Shown: positions 1 through 8,515 of the stretch, in pieces | How positions within the stretch are numbered: the stretch's first letter is position 1 | Layout: each line of letters opens with the position of its first letter | Origin: Phyllobacterium calauticae | GTDB taxonomy: Bacteria; Pseudomonadota; Alphaproteobacteria; Rhizobiales; Rhizobiaceae | NCBI RefSeq assembly: GCF_019991125.1 | Contig: NZ_JAGENB010000009.1 | Coordinates: 62,001 to 126,000, forward strand | Direction: 5' to 3' | Length of the DNA stretch: 64,000 bases | The notes under the pieces: generated by a model | What the model was told of the DNA's origin: nothing | Databases searched by the model: none | Seen by the model: the letters and a program-made list of their open reading frames with translations, nothing else | Position numbers and translations under genes: made by a program

Positions 1-161
1 TCGACGTCGAGGAAGTCACCTTTCACGATGGCGACCCCCGCCGGGAAGCTGGCCTTGGAAGGATCGCGAACGAGAGCGCGGACGTCTGCGCCGCGGTCGA
101 CGAGGTGCTGGATAACTTGGCTGCCGATATTGCCTGTGGCGCCGGTAACGAGAATGGTCAT
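1..161 (-). CDS. NmrA-like / atypical SDR NAD(P)-binding protein, N-terminal part
   Basis: The reading frame starts at an ATG ending at 161 and runs off the left edge, so only about 53 residues are visible. It opens MTILVTGATGNIGSQV, the glycine-rich Rossmann motif of NmrA/atypical short-chain dehydrogenase proteins, followed by a second strand ending in an Arg-rich turn (ALVRDPSK) typical of NADP preference. It is divergent from the LysR gene at 269 with about 100 bp between them, the usual arrangement for a LysR regulator and its target. The substrate cannot be inferred from this fragment. Confidence 0.85.
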   Translation of the reverse strand, partial: MTILVTGATGNIGSQVIQHLVDRGADVRALVRDPSKASFPAGVAIVKGDFLDV

Positions 162-268
162 TGGATTTTCTCCGGGTTGGTTGTGCTTGACACCCCGAAT
201 ATGGCTGGCTCATTGTCGATCCAATAGACCATCAATCTAGACACTACGTCTCACCACTGGAACAGATC

Positions 269-1168
269 ATGGACCTCGTTGCTCTTACTGACTTCAACCT
301 TGTGGCCCGCCATGGTGGCTTCGGCAAAGCCGCGCGCGCCACCGGCCGGCCGAAGGCAACGCTGTCTCGACGCGTCACGGAACTGGAGGCCGCCCTTCAG
401 CTTCGGCTGTTCGAACGGGGCGCGCGCAACCTAAAGCTCACCGAGGAAGGACGCGCCCTTTTTGAGCGAACAGCCACGCTGTTGACGGAGCTCGACGAGA
501 CGGCGGCCGCCATTGCATCTCGTGCTGAGAAGCCGCGTGGCCGATTGCGCATCAGCGCCCCACTCCACCTATCGCAGACCGCCATGGGCAAGATCGCGGC
601 GGGTTTTGCGCTTAAATATCCGGAGGTGAGGCTGGAGATCACCACGGAAGACCGGGCTGTAGATATGATTGAGGAAGGCTATGATCTCGTGATCCGGGTC
701 AATCCGGATCCGAACGAAAGCCTCGTCGGCCGCGCCTTTCTCCATGACCGCCTGGTAGTGGTTGCAAGCTCCGCTCTTCCCCGGGCTGCTGGCGACTTAC
801 CAGTGCCGGGCGTCGTGCGGGGAACCGCCGATCGACAGACTTGGAATATCATGTCCTCGAAAGGGGCTGCGAAGATCAAGATCGAGCCCGTCCTTGCCCT
901 GTCGTCACTCCTGATGGTTCGAGATGCAGTGCGAGCCGGTGTCGGCGCCGCACGTTTGCCGATCTCGTTGGTGAGCCACGATCTGGCCGACGGCACTTTG
1001 CTGCACTGGGGCGATATCGAAGGATCGGAGATCTCGCTATGGGCGCTCTATCCATCGCGAAGGCTGCTTAGTGCCCGCGTGTCGGCTTTCCTGGAATTTC
1101 TCAAACAGGCATTCCCAAATGGCACACCAGAAGAGCTGGCTGCCTACTCAATTCCCCAAGACGTTTAG
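269..1168 (+). CDS. LysR-family transcriptional regulator
   Basis: 299 residues, normal for the family. The N-terminus (about 1-60) is the LysR winged helix-turn-helix (ARATGRPKATLSRRVTELE, then FERGARNLKLTEEG), followed by a linker helix and a periplasmic-binding-like effector domain from about residue 88. LysR regulators bind DNA as tetramers and often control the divergent gene, here the NmrA-like oxidoreductase. The intergenic region holds a short dyad (ATTG-N6-CAAT around 213-226), too weak to call an operator. The effector is unknown. Confidence 0.92.
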   Translation: MDLVALTDFNLVARHGGFGKAARATGRPKATLSRRVTELEAALQLRLFERGARNLKLTEEGRALFERTATLLTELDETAAAIASRAEKPRGRLRISAPLHLSQTAMGKIAAGFALKYPEVRLEITTEDRAVDMIEEGYDLVIRVNPDPNESLVGRAFLHDRLVVVASSALPRAAGDLPVPGVVRGTADRQTWNIMSSKGAAKIKIEPVLALSSLLMVRDAVRAGVGAARLPISLVSHDLADGTLLHWGDIEGSEISLWALYPSRRLLSARVSAFLEFLKQAFPNGTPEELAAYSIPQDV

Positions 1169-1234
1169 AAGACTTGACTGGCACCACCCATCTTTGCAAA
1201 TAACAAACAAAAGGTTGAATTTATTGTTAAATTG

Positions 1235-1263
1235 TCTTAGCGCGCTAAGAGACAGCTCTTTTT
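1235..1263 (+). terminator. Possible terminator after the lysR gene
   Basis: TCTTAG-CGCG-CTAAGA forms a perfect 16-bp palindrome, followed 8 bases later by a run of five T. It lies 67 bp downstream of the lysR stop. The gap before the T-run is longer than ideal, so this is only a probable intrinsic terminator. Confidence 0.45.
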
Positions 1264-1956
1264 CTTGCCCCCTCGAACGTCGATCTATTATTCGCTTATT
1301 CCTTGCGCGACCCCGGGGACGGGTCGCGCGGCGAACTCTTCTGCAGCGATAGGGATCACCTGCTGTGTCGCGGAATACTCGACGGAGGTGAGCACGGCGA
1401 AACACCATTGCACAACCTGTGTGCGTCCGGCGAAGTCAGTTGGAATCAGCCTCCCGCCTGTTGAGTTTCAACCTAATTTGATCGACTTTTCCATTTCGCT
1501 TCGACCCCACGGAAAGGCAGAAACCCCATGTGTTCACTTATGCTCAACGTCACAAGACTGGATCACGAACAGACGGAAAAGTGGTTCAATTGGTGAGGCA
1601 AATCAACATTCCGAGGCCTCAATTGGGCTGCAATGTTTTTATGAGAGCGATTCAACTTACGCAGGATCAAGAGCTCTGAAGTAGCCTGACAGCTTTTTGG
1701 AAAAAGCGATGCCTTCGTCAGGCCACGCCAGATGTTGATCTCGAGGAAAATCAATTCATCTGCACGTGATCGAACCGGTGTTGCGCAAAAGGCCAAGAGG
1801 CGGTCTGCGCATCGCTATTTCAATAACTCATGGCAAAGCTTGGCAGAGTGTTGAAGGCAATTTTGCTAGTATTGTTGTATCGATGAACAGATCTGGAAGA
1901 GATAGGGACTACACCTAATTTTCGTTCGGCCATAAGCCAGTGGACGGCCTAAAAAT

Positions 1957-1981
1957 GGAACACTTTTCTAAGCCGATCGTT
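1957..1981 (+). promoter_or_regulatory. EcfG/RpoE2-like general stress promoter
   Basis: GGAAC, then 16 bases, then CGTT. This matches the alphaproteobacterial EcfG (RpoE2) consensus GGAAC-N16/17-CGTT. The -10 element ends 46 bp before the ATG of the Met/Lys-rich protein, the same spacing as for the similar element upstream of the His-rich protein. Confidence 0.55.
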
Positions 1982-2027
1982 GATGATCGGGTAATTTTGC
2001 CCAGAATAAGATATTCGGGAGAAAACA

Positions 2028-2291
2028 ATGTTTAAAGCTTTATTGGTTGCATCCCTCCTTGGCCTGACCTTTGTACCGTCAGCATTTGCTGAAGACGCGA
2101 TGAAGTGCAACGACACCAGCATGATGAAGATGAAGGCCGACATGGACAAGATGACAGAGCCGGCCATGAAGGAAAAAAAGACCATGGCCATGAAGGAAAT
2201 GGACATGGCAAAAAAATCCATGGAAGCAAAGAAAATGGATGAATGCGCAATGCACATGGGCAACGCTGAAAAAGCTATGAAGAAAATGTGA
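2028..2291 (+). CDS. Small secreted Met/Lys-rich protein
   Basis: 87 residues. Residues 1-21 form a clear Sec signal peptide ending SAFA-ED. The mature part is almost entirely Met, Lys, Asp, Glu and Ala, with repeated KM, MKE and MDMAKK units and two Cys. It is probably helical, charged and extracytoplasmic. Met-rich periplasmic proteins often bind Cu(I) or scavenge oxidants, but that role is inferred here from composition only. An AGAAAACA stretch precedes the ATG rather than a strong Shine-Dalgarno. The EcfG-like element upstream suggests stress control. Similar small proteins are common hypotheticals in rhizobia. Confidence 0.75.
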   Translation: MFKALLVASLLGLTFVPSAFAEDAMKCNDTSMMKMKADMDKMTEPAMKEKKTMAMKEMDMAKKSMEAKKMDECAMHMGNAEKAMKKM

Positions 2292-2315
2292 TCTGAACGT
2301 TCCCACGATTGCAGC

Positions 2316-2347
2316 GAGAGGGCGAAGCTTAGCGGCTTCGCCTTCTC
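2316..2347. terminator. Strong hairpin after the Met/Lys-rich gene
   Basis: A 13-bp arm (GAGAGGGCGAAGC) pairs with GCTTCGCCTTCTC with one G-T wobble and a six-base loop. There is no T-run on either side, so it may act as a transcript-end stabiliser rather than a classic intrinsic terminator. Confidence 0.5.
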
Positions 2348-2383
2348 GAATTAAGAAGGTGATACGGTCGTTAAAGTTCTCAA

Positions 2384-3017
2384 TTGGATCAGCCGGGCAA
2401 AGCCATGATACTTACCGCAGTTGCGTTGAATGCTACTCTCAAACCAACCGATTCATCTTCTACGCAAAAGATGATTGATTTGGTGCTGGACGCCATGAAG
2501 GAACAGGGGGTTGACGGAGTTACGGTCAGGCTCACCCAATTTGATGTAAGGCCGGGTGTATCATCGAATGAAGGCAGTGGTGATGATTGGCCGACTATTC
2601 GCGAGCATATTCTGGCGGCTGATATACTCGTGATGGCCCCGCCGATCTGGATGGACCAACCTTCAAGCGTGTGCAAACGAGCGTTGGAACGTATTTGGAC
2701 GCTTTTCTGGATGAAACCGATGATCAAGGCCGTATGGTTTCTTACGGCAAGGTTGCTGCGGTCGCCGTCGTTGGCAACGAAGATGGTGCACATCATGTAT
2801 CGGCCGAACTCTACCAGGCTTTGAATGACGTGGGCTTTTCGCTCGCACCTAATGCCGTTGCATACTGGGTTGGTGAAGCCATGGGAGATGTAGATTTCAA
2901 GGACTTGAAATCTACCCCGAGGCTGTGACAAACGCAGTTGATCTGCTCGCACGCAATACGGTTCATTTGGCCAATCTTTTGGCAAAGGCCCTGTATCCCG
3001 GCAAGACCAGCAAGTAA
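2384..3017 (+). pseudogene. Flavodoxin / NADPH-dependent FMN reductase-like gene, two frameshifts
   Basis: The protein is legible only across three frames. Frame 1 gives the N-terminus with the flavodoxin-like pattern (LTAVALNATLKPTDSSS, later DILVMAPPIWMDQPSS). A change near 2688-2697 moves it to a second frame (DAFLDETDDQGRMVSYGKV, then VVGNEDGAHHVSAELYQAL, the conserved C-terminal half). A second change near 2922 (CCGAGG, where CCGGAGG would restore frame) moves it to a third frame ending LLAKALYPGKTSK-stop. The restored protein would be about 200 residues, normal for this FMN reductase group. The start is an ATG at 2405 or a TTG at 2384. Either decay or base-call error could explain this. 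Confidence 0.7.
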
Positions 3018-3105
3018 GTTTTGGTCAACGCCTATAGGAATAATCCACAATCGAAAGCCACAATAACTTCGGATTCTCGCTGCTTGTCACGATGCTCGCA
3101 CGAAG

Positions 3106-3472
3106 TTAACTATGAAGAAGCCTGGTCAATAACCCAACAAGCTCGTTAAAAACAAATGGCTTCCGTATGACAGCACGGTGAGCATAGCCGTCCCAAATGT
3201 CATGTGAACTGTTCCCCGTGGAAAAGATGAAAGGCACGCCGCGCATGACCAGAGCGTCGGCCACCGGCTGACTTTTCTGGCCATTCAAATTCATGTCCAG
3301 CATGGGCAGCGTCAAAGTTTTGCTGACCAATCAGCGCAATTGCTTGTTCATTCGTTGCGGCTGTGGTGACAGATTTGCATCCCAGATCGGAAAGCATGTC
3401 TTCAATCATCATGAGGATGAGCATTTGATCTTCAACGACCAATAGCCGACGATCGGAAAGTAAACTATCCAT
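3106..3472 (-). pseudogene. Single-domain response regulator (CheY-like), frameshifted
   Basis: The first part reads MDSLLSDRRLLVVEDQMLILMM, the receiver-domain start with its acidic pair. A one-base change near 3311 (an extra C) ends that frame; the next frame supplies MLDMNLNG, with the phospho-accepting Asp, and later the Lys-Pro (IRKPF) of the domain end. Together they make a complete receiver of about 120 residues with no output domain. Its start overlaps the end of the kinase gene by 8 bp, so the two are translationally coupled partners. It would receive phosphate from the HWE kinase if the frame is intact in vivo. Confidence 0.7.
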
Positions 3473-4520
3473 GTGGCGGTGCCTCTGATACAGGAAAATT
3501 CATGGTGCAGAGCACGCCTTCGGCCGGATATTCAAGGCGAACAATGCCGTCCAATTCTTGAGCCAGACCTGTTTCGATCATGCGCGAGCCAAATCCCCGA
3601 CGAAGAGGCTGGGCGACAACAGGGCCGCCCTTCTCCTGCCATCTCAACACCAGTCGGCGACCTTCAGACGCATCCTTGATGTCCCAAGTGATGGTTACAG
3701 ACCCCGTTTCATCGGAAAACGCCCCATACTTGATGGCATTGGTGGCCAGTTCGTGAAACGCAATACCAAGTGCCAGCGCGATTTTGGGTGAGAAGAGAAT
3801 GTTGCTCCCCTTGATGACAATGCGCTCTGCCCGGTCTCCAGTCATACCGAACGGTTCCAAGGCATCGGCAATCACATCGAGTAACCCTGTGTCCTTCCAA
3901 TTCTGCCGCGTCAAAAGGTCATGTGACCGGGACAACGCCTGCAAGCGTGATTCAATGGCCTGCTGAATGGTTTTTGGATCAGCGTCCATTCGCAAGGCTT
4001 GCCAGACAATCGATTGAACCGTCGAAAGCGTATTCTTTACGCGATGATTGAGTTCACCGATAAGCATTTTGGAATGGGCTAGCTCGTCCCTGTGTTTGGT
4101 AAGGTCCACAAACGAAGCAAAATACTGCACCGTAGTGCCTGCCTCATCTTTGACCGGGCTTATAAATATCGCAGCCCAGAATTCACTTCCGTCTTTGCGG
4201 CGATAGAGAATTTCGGAGTCATGATCGGCATGTTTTGCAAAGTTGGCTCTTACATCGGCCAAAGCCGCAGCATCTGAAACGTGCGCCAGCAAAAAATTGA
4301 AGTTTTGGCCCAGTACCTCCTCCAACTCATAACCAGTCAACTCCAAAAAACTGTCATTGGCAAAGATAATCGGGTGGTCGGGCGCCCTGGCATCCGTAAA
4401 TACCATCGCCATTCGCGTTGTTTCAGCAGCAACCACGAATGGACCGAGATCGTCGCTGAAACCCTTCACGTCCGCTTCAGCATGTTTTTGTTCGTCGCTC
4501 TTATCGGCGATATTTGACAT
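3465..4520 (-). CDS. PAS(LOV-like)-HWE family histidine kinase
   Basis: 351 residues, no membrane segment. A LOV-type PAS domain spans about 30-140 (MVFTDARAPDHPIIFANDSF, YRRKDGSEFW, ISPVKDE). At the position of the flavin-adduct Cys (GxNCRFLQ in LOV domains) it reads GQNFNFLL, so Phe74 replaces Cys. The kinase core follows: phospho-acceptor His159 in ELNHRVKN, N-box HELATNAIKYGA (256-267) and the WxE motif WQE (294-296), which defines HWE kinases. HWE kinases in this order often feed stress or light signalling. The gene overlaps its receiver partner downstream. The sensed signal is unknown. Confidence 0.9.
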   Translation of the reverse strand: MSNIADKSDEQKHAEADVKGFSDDLGPFVVAAETTRMAMVFTDARAPDHPIIFANDSFLELTGYELEEVLGQNFNFLLAHVSDAAALADVRANFAKHADHDSEILYRRKDGSEFWAAIFISPVKDEAGTTVQYFASFVDLTKHRDELAHSKMLIGELNHRVKNTLSTVQSIVWQALRMDADPKTIQQAIESRLQALSRSHDLLTRQNWKDTGLLDVIADALEPFGMTGDRAERIVIKGSNILFSPKIALALGIAFHELATNAIKYGAFSDETGSVTITWDIKDASEGRRLVLRWQEKGGPVVAQPLRRGFGSRMIETGLAQELDGIVRLEYPAEGVLCTMNFPVSEAPPHG

Positions 4521-4527
4521 GGTATGC

Positions 4528-4797
4528 TTATCCGGTTTGGCGGGTGCGCGGCGTAATGCTGGAAAGAGACGCTACGGCATCAAAACGTCTTTCGCTGCGC
4601 GCTGCACGATCAGCGATCTCTTCCACATTGCGTAATTTCAAACCAAATAGCGCGATAACTGTCCTGCCCAGGCGCTGCGCATGGATGTCTGTTTTGGGTG
4701 AACGGCCGAGAACGTTTGAGGCAAGGTCGTGTGCAGATTGCATCACGCGCCAATCATCAGCCGAATACTGGACGAAATTTTGGTACCGAGTGCGCAT
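4528..4797 (-). CDS. Conserved-type small hypothetical protein
   Basis: 89 residues, starting MRTRYQNFVQYSADDWRVM. It is predicted to be soluble and helical, with no signal peptide. It lies 7 bp upstream of the HWE kinase in the same direction, so it is probably co-transcribed with it. Small proteins of this kind are common beside rhizobial stress regulators, but I cannot assign a function. A GC hairpin (4842-4849 pairing with 4866-4873) sits in its leader. Confidence 0.6.
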   Translation of the reverse strand: MRTRYQNFVQYSADDWRVMQSAHDLASNVLGRSPKTDIHAQRLGRTVIALFGLKLRNVEEIADRAARSERRFDAVASLSSITPRTRQTG

Positions 4798-5013
4798 GCT
4801 TTTATCCCTTGTCTGGGCGAAAGCACCAAGGCGTCTTCCAAGCGCCAGGAGCCTGTAAATTCAAGCCTGGCGCCAGCCAAATTATAGGCTTCTTCCCGCC
4901 GCTAGCAACCAATCTCGTAAGCCACTGTTATTGCATAACGACTTGGACGCGATGGTTTGCCTCAAGTGAAGAAATCTGACTCTTTGCTTCTATAGGCGCA
5001 GCCAACATTGACA

Positions 5014-6888
5014 TCAGATCGCCACTTGCCGCCCTATTTCCACAACCTTCTCACTCGGCAGTCTGAGGTAGTCACCGACATGCGGGATATTCCGTTCCAT
5101 GGCCGAGAACAGCAGCACCTGCCATGCGGGCAGGCTCTTGCCGTCTTTGCGATGGATCACCGTGTCATGCCCGACATAATATGTCACGTCTTTCAGTTCA
5201 AATGACGCGACGAGCCGGTTGCAGGCGATGAGAAGTGCCGGAATATCCGGCTGTTCCATGAACCCATATCTTGCTTCCGCCCGCCAGAAGGACGGTGCGG
5301 CCTCCGTGAGGGTTAGCCGCTGAGCGTCTGCAGCACGCGGCACGGGAAGGACCTGGACTGTCAAGGCAAGGACTTGCTGATGGAGCGCCTTGTTGCGCCG
5401 CACATGCCATACGATGACCGGCGGCGTATCCCGCAATGTGCGCGTCAGAAATACCGCAGTTCCAGGCACGCGCGCTATGTTGCGCTGTTTGATATCCGCC
5501 AGGAACTCCGCGATCGGTAGCAGCGATTCATGCGCGCGTGCCGTTATCGCGACAGCGCCGCGATGCCAGATCCACATGACACCGTAAATAGCGGCCGCCA
5601 GCAGCAGGGGGACGTAGCCGCCATTGCCGACCTTGACCAGATTGGCAAGAAAGAAAGCGCCATCGACGATTAAAAAGCCTGCTGCGACCGTTGCTGCGGT
5701 TGCAATGCTCCAGCCCCAAAGCTCCCGCATCACGATGAAGAGAAGAGCCGAGGTCATCAGCATCGTCAGGGACACGGCAATACCATAAGCCGCTGCCAGG
5801 TTATCGGATTTGCCGAAGCCGAATGTCAGTGCCAGCGTGACAATCATCAGCAGCCAATTGACGGCCCCCACATAAATCTGCCCGTACTGTTCCGCCGATG
5901 TTTGCGTCACGCGAAACCGCGGCATCCACCCCAGCTGGATCGCCTGCCGTGTCATCGAAAACGCTCCCGTAATGATCGACTGGCTGGCAATGATCGTCGC
6001 CAGTGTCGCCAGAATAATGAGGGGAATGAGCAGTGCCTGCGGACAAAGGCGATAGAAGATGTTGCCGTCGATAGGCGCGCCTTCAAGCACCAGGGCCGCC
6101 TGACCGGCGTAATTGAGGATGAGGCTGGGAAAAACCACTGCACTCCAGGACACGCGGATGGGCCTGGGACCAAAATGGCCCATATCCGCATAAAGCGCCT
6201 CCGCTCCCGTTACACAGAGAAAGACACCTCCGAGCACCAGAAAGCCGGTGACGCCGCCATGGAACAGAAAGGAGAGCCCGTAGAGCGGATTGAGCGCAGC
6301 AAACACCGCCGGATGGCGTAAAATCCCGGAAATGCCCAAAACCGCCATGACAATGAACCACAACAGCATGACCGGCCCAAAGGCACTACCGATGCGTGCG
6401 GTCCCCAGAGGCTGAACAGCAAAGAGACAGAGCAGGATCACGAGCGCTGCCGGAAGAATGTAGGGTTGCAGGATGGGCGTGGCAATGTTCAACCCTTCGA
6501 GAGCCGAGAGGACAGAGATCGCAGGGGTTATAGCGCCGTCGCCATAAATCAGCGCAGCACCGAACAGGCCAACCGCCATGATGTAGGGGCGATGCTTGTT
6601 CTTGGTCCCCAGGAGGGACATCAGAGCCAGGATGCCTCCTTCGCCATCATTGTCCGCCCGCATGGCGAAAGACAGGTACTTGATGGATGTTATGAGAAAC
6701 AAAGTCCATAGCACGAGTGAAAGCAGACCCAGCACCGTATGGGCATCGGGCGCGCTTCCGGTCAATGACAAGATCGTCTTGAAGGTGTAGAGCGGGCTCG
6801 TACCGATATCGCCGAATACAACGCCGAGCGCTGACAGACTTAACAAGTGAAGATTTGTGCGGGGTGTTGGCGCTGCTAGCTGGTTCAC
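5014..6888 (-). CDS. kup: Kup-family potassium uptake transporter
   Basis: 624 residues, the usual length for bacterial Kup (KUP/HAK/KT) K+/H+ symporters. It begins with the diagnostic GVVFGDIGTSPLYTFKTI segment (about residues 17-34), then ADNDGEGGILALMSLL and a series of about 12 hydrophobic helices up to about residue 440. A cytoplasmic C-terminal domain follows (PGTAVFLTRTLRDTPPVI onward). It imports potassium across the inner membrane, independent of ATP. It is monocistronic as far as can be seen. Rhizobial genomes often carry several kup copies; a plasmid copy would be an extra one. Confidence 0.96.
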   Translation of the reverse strand: MNQLAAPTPRTNLHLLSLSALGVVFGDIGTSPLYTFKTILSLTGSAPDAHTVLGLLSLVLWTLFLITSIKYLSFAMRADNDGEGGILALMSLLGTKNKHRPYIMAVGLFGAALIYGDGAITPAISVLSALEGLNIATPILQPYILPAALVILLCLFAVQPLGTARIGSAFGPVMLLWFIVMAVLGISGILRHPAVFAALNPLYGLSFLFHGGVTGFLVLGGVFLCVTGAEALYADMGHFGPRPIRVSWSAVVFPSLILNYAGQAALVLEGAPIDGNIFYRLCPQALLIPLIILATLATIIASQSIITGAFSMTRQAIQLGWMPRFRVTQTSAEQYGQIYVGAVNWLLMIVTLALTFGFGKSDNLAAAYGIAVSLTMLMTSALLFIVMRELWGWSIATAATVAAGFLIVDGAFFLANLVKVGNGGYVPLLLAAAIYGVMWIWHRGAVAITARAHESLLPIAEFLADIKQRNIARVPGTAVFLTRTLRDTPPVIVWHVRRNKALHQQVLALTVQVLPVPRAADAQRLTLTEAAPSFWRAEARYGFMEQPDIPALLIACNRLVASFELKDVTYYVGHDTVIHRKDGKSLPAWQVLLFSAMERNIPHVGDYLRLPSEKVVEIGRQVAI

Positions 6889-6969
6889 CGATAGCCCTGT
6901 CTATGGAAAGTGTCCGATCGCCGAATGGAAAATACACAGTTCCACAGACGATAGAATGACACGATGGGT

Positions 6970-7161
6970 TTAATCGTGGCACTCGTCAATTAAATGTCTA
7001 CCACAAACGCCAATGGAAGATGGTGGTAGAGGCGCGGTTCTGACGAGATACGAAATTGAACGGCCGAACGCCGCAACAGCGAGGGCCATCATGGCAGCCC
7101 CGCCGATCACGAATGCGATGATACCAATCACCAAATATCTGTAAGGATGGTCATTTGTCAT
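6970..7161 (-). CDS. Small membrane protein
   Basis: 63 residues with one strong hydrophobic helix (YLVIGIIAFVIGGAAMMALAV, about 9-29) after a short polar N-terminus. The tail is polar and His/Cys-bearing. There is no recognisable family. It stands alone between kup and the His-rich gene. It could be a genuine stress-associated single-pass protein or a chance frame; composition favours a real gene. Confidence 0.5.
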   Translation of the reverse strand: MTNDHPYRYLVIGIIAFVIGGAAMMALAVAAFGRSISYLVRTAPLPPSSIGVCGRHLIDECHD

Positions 7162-7203
7162 CTTTTGACCGTCAACGACCTCGTAGTTGAAACAAAAATT
7201 GAT

Positions 7204-7228
7204 GGAACAATGCCCGTTTCAGGCGGTT
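7204..7228 (+). promoter_or_regulatory. EcfG/RpoE2-like promoter (weaker match)
   Basis: GGAAC, 16 bases, then GGTT. It matches the alphaproteobacterial general-stress consensus except for the first base of the -10. It lies 45 bp before the ATG of the His-rich protein. Confidence 0.45.
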
Positions 7229-7273
7229 GGGTGGTGCCCTTGATATGGTCAAGGGAAATCCAAGGAGGATAAA

Positions 7274-7477
7274 ATGCCTAGCAATCATCCCGCAAATGAG
7301 CATCATCATACCGCAGCAGGCCACCATGCCGCTGCCGCGCATCATCACCACGAAGCTGTGCATGCCCATACTCATGGCAAACATGAAGAAGCCAAACATC
7401 ATTCGACAACTGCCCATGAGCACGCTGAAAAGGCGCATAAATCAACAACGGAAGCCCACAAGCATTCCGCGAAATGA
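7274..7477 (+). CDS. Small His-rich protein
   Basis: 67 residues, of which about a third are His, arranged in HHxxAA, HHHH and HxHxH clusters with Ala, Glu and Lys between them. An excellent Shine-Dalgarno (AAGGAGG) precedes the ATG. No signal peptide, so it is probably cytoplasmic. Such small His/Ala/Glu-rich helical proteins are widespread in rhizobia; metal buffering (Ni, Zn, Cu) or a desiccation-type role is plausible but inferred from composition. The EcfG-like promoter upstream supports stress induction. A strong hairpin follows the stop. Confidence 0.8.
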   Translation: MPSNHPANEHHHTAAGHHAAAAHHHHEAVHAHTHGKHEEAKHHSTTAHEHAEKAHKSTTEAHKHSAK

Positions 7478-7501
7478 CCCTGATAGCATCCTGAATTGAA
7501 G

Positions 7502-7535
7502 GAGTGCCTCCACATCAACTGATGTAGAGGCACTC
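7502..7535. terminator. Hairpin terminator candidate
   Basis: GAGTGCCTC-C-ACATCA pairs with TGATGT-A-GAGGCACTC around a two-base loop, giving 15 pairs with one mismatch. The following bases are mixed T and A rather than a pure T-run. It sits 25 bp past the His-rich stop. Confidence 0.6.
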
Positions 7536-7684
7536 GTTGTATTATAACATCGATATACCTTTGTTTACTATGGAATCTCAGGCTGATCATGCTGATGACC
7601 AAAATCAGCAGGACGGCCTGATCAGACGCTGTATTGCGGAATAAACAGCTCAGGCCGTTCAGGCCAATAGTCGGAAAGATCGAG

Positions 7685-7867
7685 ATGACGGCTCAGCATG
7701 TGAAAGAAATCGACGCAGCGATCAGCGAACTTATTTCATCGCGCCGCCAAGAAATCCTGCAAATCGCCCAAAACGGCGCGAACCCCGGTCCTATCAAGAA
7801 TTTGATGGAGATCCAAGGTGCCATTGACGTGTTGTTTCGGGCGCGTGAACAGGAAAGCGCGACTTAG
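7685..7867 (+). CDS. Small hypothetical protein
   Basis: 60 residues from the ATG at 7685 (the frame is open 17 codons further to a TTG, but the ATG has GGAAAG upstream). Sequence MTAQHVKEIDAAISEL then LQIAQNGANPGPIKNLMEIQGAIDVL. Soluble, helical, no known family. It belongs to the same run of small plus-strand genes as the His-rich protein. Confidence 0.55.
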   Translation: MTAQHVKEIDAAISELISSRRQEILQIAQNGANPGPIKNLMEIQGAIDVLFRAREQESAT

Positions 7868-8254
7868 GCGTAAAAGACCTCGGAACATCAAACGGGCACA
7901 GACATACGCCAGCCTCTCCAAACCTGAGAAAACGTATATAACCCGCATATTTTTAGAATGAGCTTAACGTCTAAGCTGTGAAGCATTTCATGGGCTTGGA
8001 TTTGCAGAAATGAAAATTCAACAATAATTACAACCGCTTCTCTTATATCGTATATCTGTGCCCGTTTAATGTTCATGGGCCACGGAGCCGGCGAGCTAAC
8101 GCACACGAGTCATTTCGGAGATTAGCGCTCACAATCAAGAGCGGCAAGCCAAACAAGCGGGCAGTCGGATGTAAGCCCTAGCCTCAAAAGTCGCTTGAAA
8201 ATCAAACTCACCTATGGAAATTGTCTTTTTATCAAAAAAGCATGGGTAAGAGGC
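7868..8254. other. Intergenic stretch, nothing identified
   Basis: AT-rich in its first half; no convincing gene, repeat or promoter was seen. The open frames on the minus strand do not resemble proteins. Confidence 0.5.
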
Positions 8255-8449
8255 ATGGCTACTCGCGAAGAAAAGATTCAGATGGTTCGCAATTTTGCCG
8301 TCAACAAAATCGGCGATCTCATTGAGAAAAACTATGACGACGATGGCGACATTATGAATTTTGTCGAAGAGCTGGATCGTTTGCTCACCGTATTTCATGC
8401 CGCCGAAGTGGCGATCTCAGAAACCATACCCAGCACGAACGCGCTCTAG
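8255..8449 (+). CDS. Small hypothetical protein
   Basis: 64 residues from the ATG at 8255, chosen because GTAAGAGG lies just upstream; the frame extends another 20 codons with less natural sequence. It reads MATREEKIQMVRNFAVNKIGDLIEKNYDDDGDIMNF and looks like a real acidic helical protein. No family recognised. Confidence 0.5.
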   Translation: MATREEKIQMVRNFAVNKIGDLIEKNYDDDGDIMNFVEELDRLLTVFHAAEVAISETIPSTNAL

Positions 8450-8515
8450 ATTCTATTGCTCTTCCCGGATGAATATATCCGGGGCCCTGGCTGCCTGGAT
8501 ACATGAGTGTTTACG

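Larger units (their letters stand above)
1169..2027. other. Gene-free stretch of about 860 bp
   Basis: No reading frame here looks like a known protein; the small open frames on both strands are compositionally random. It contains a hairpin after lysR, a second 9-bp-arm GC hairpin (1305-1313 with 1321-1329), and the EcfG-like promoter of the next gene. It may be a decayed gene, but nothing identifiable remains. Confidence 0.6.

Noticed and set aside
213-226. ATTG-N6-CAAT as a LysR box
   Set aside because: Arms of only four bases; lacks a clear T-N11-A centre.
1148-1796. Open frames on both strands in the 1.2-2.0 kb gap
   Set aside because: No protein-like composition, no start signals, no recognisable motif.
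5902-6321. Plus-strand frame opposite kup
   Set aside because: Shadow; kup is unambiguous.
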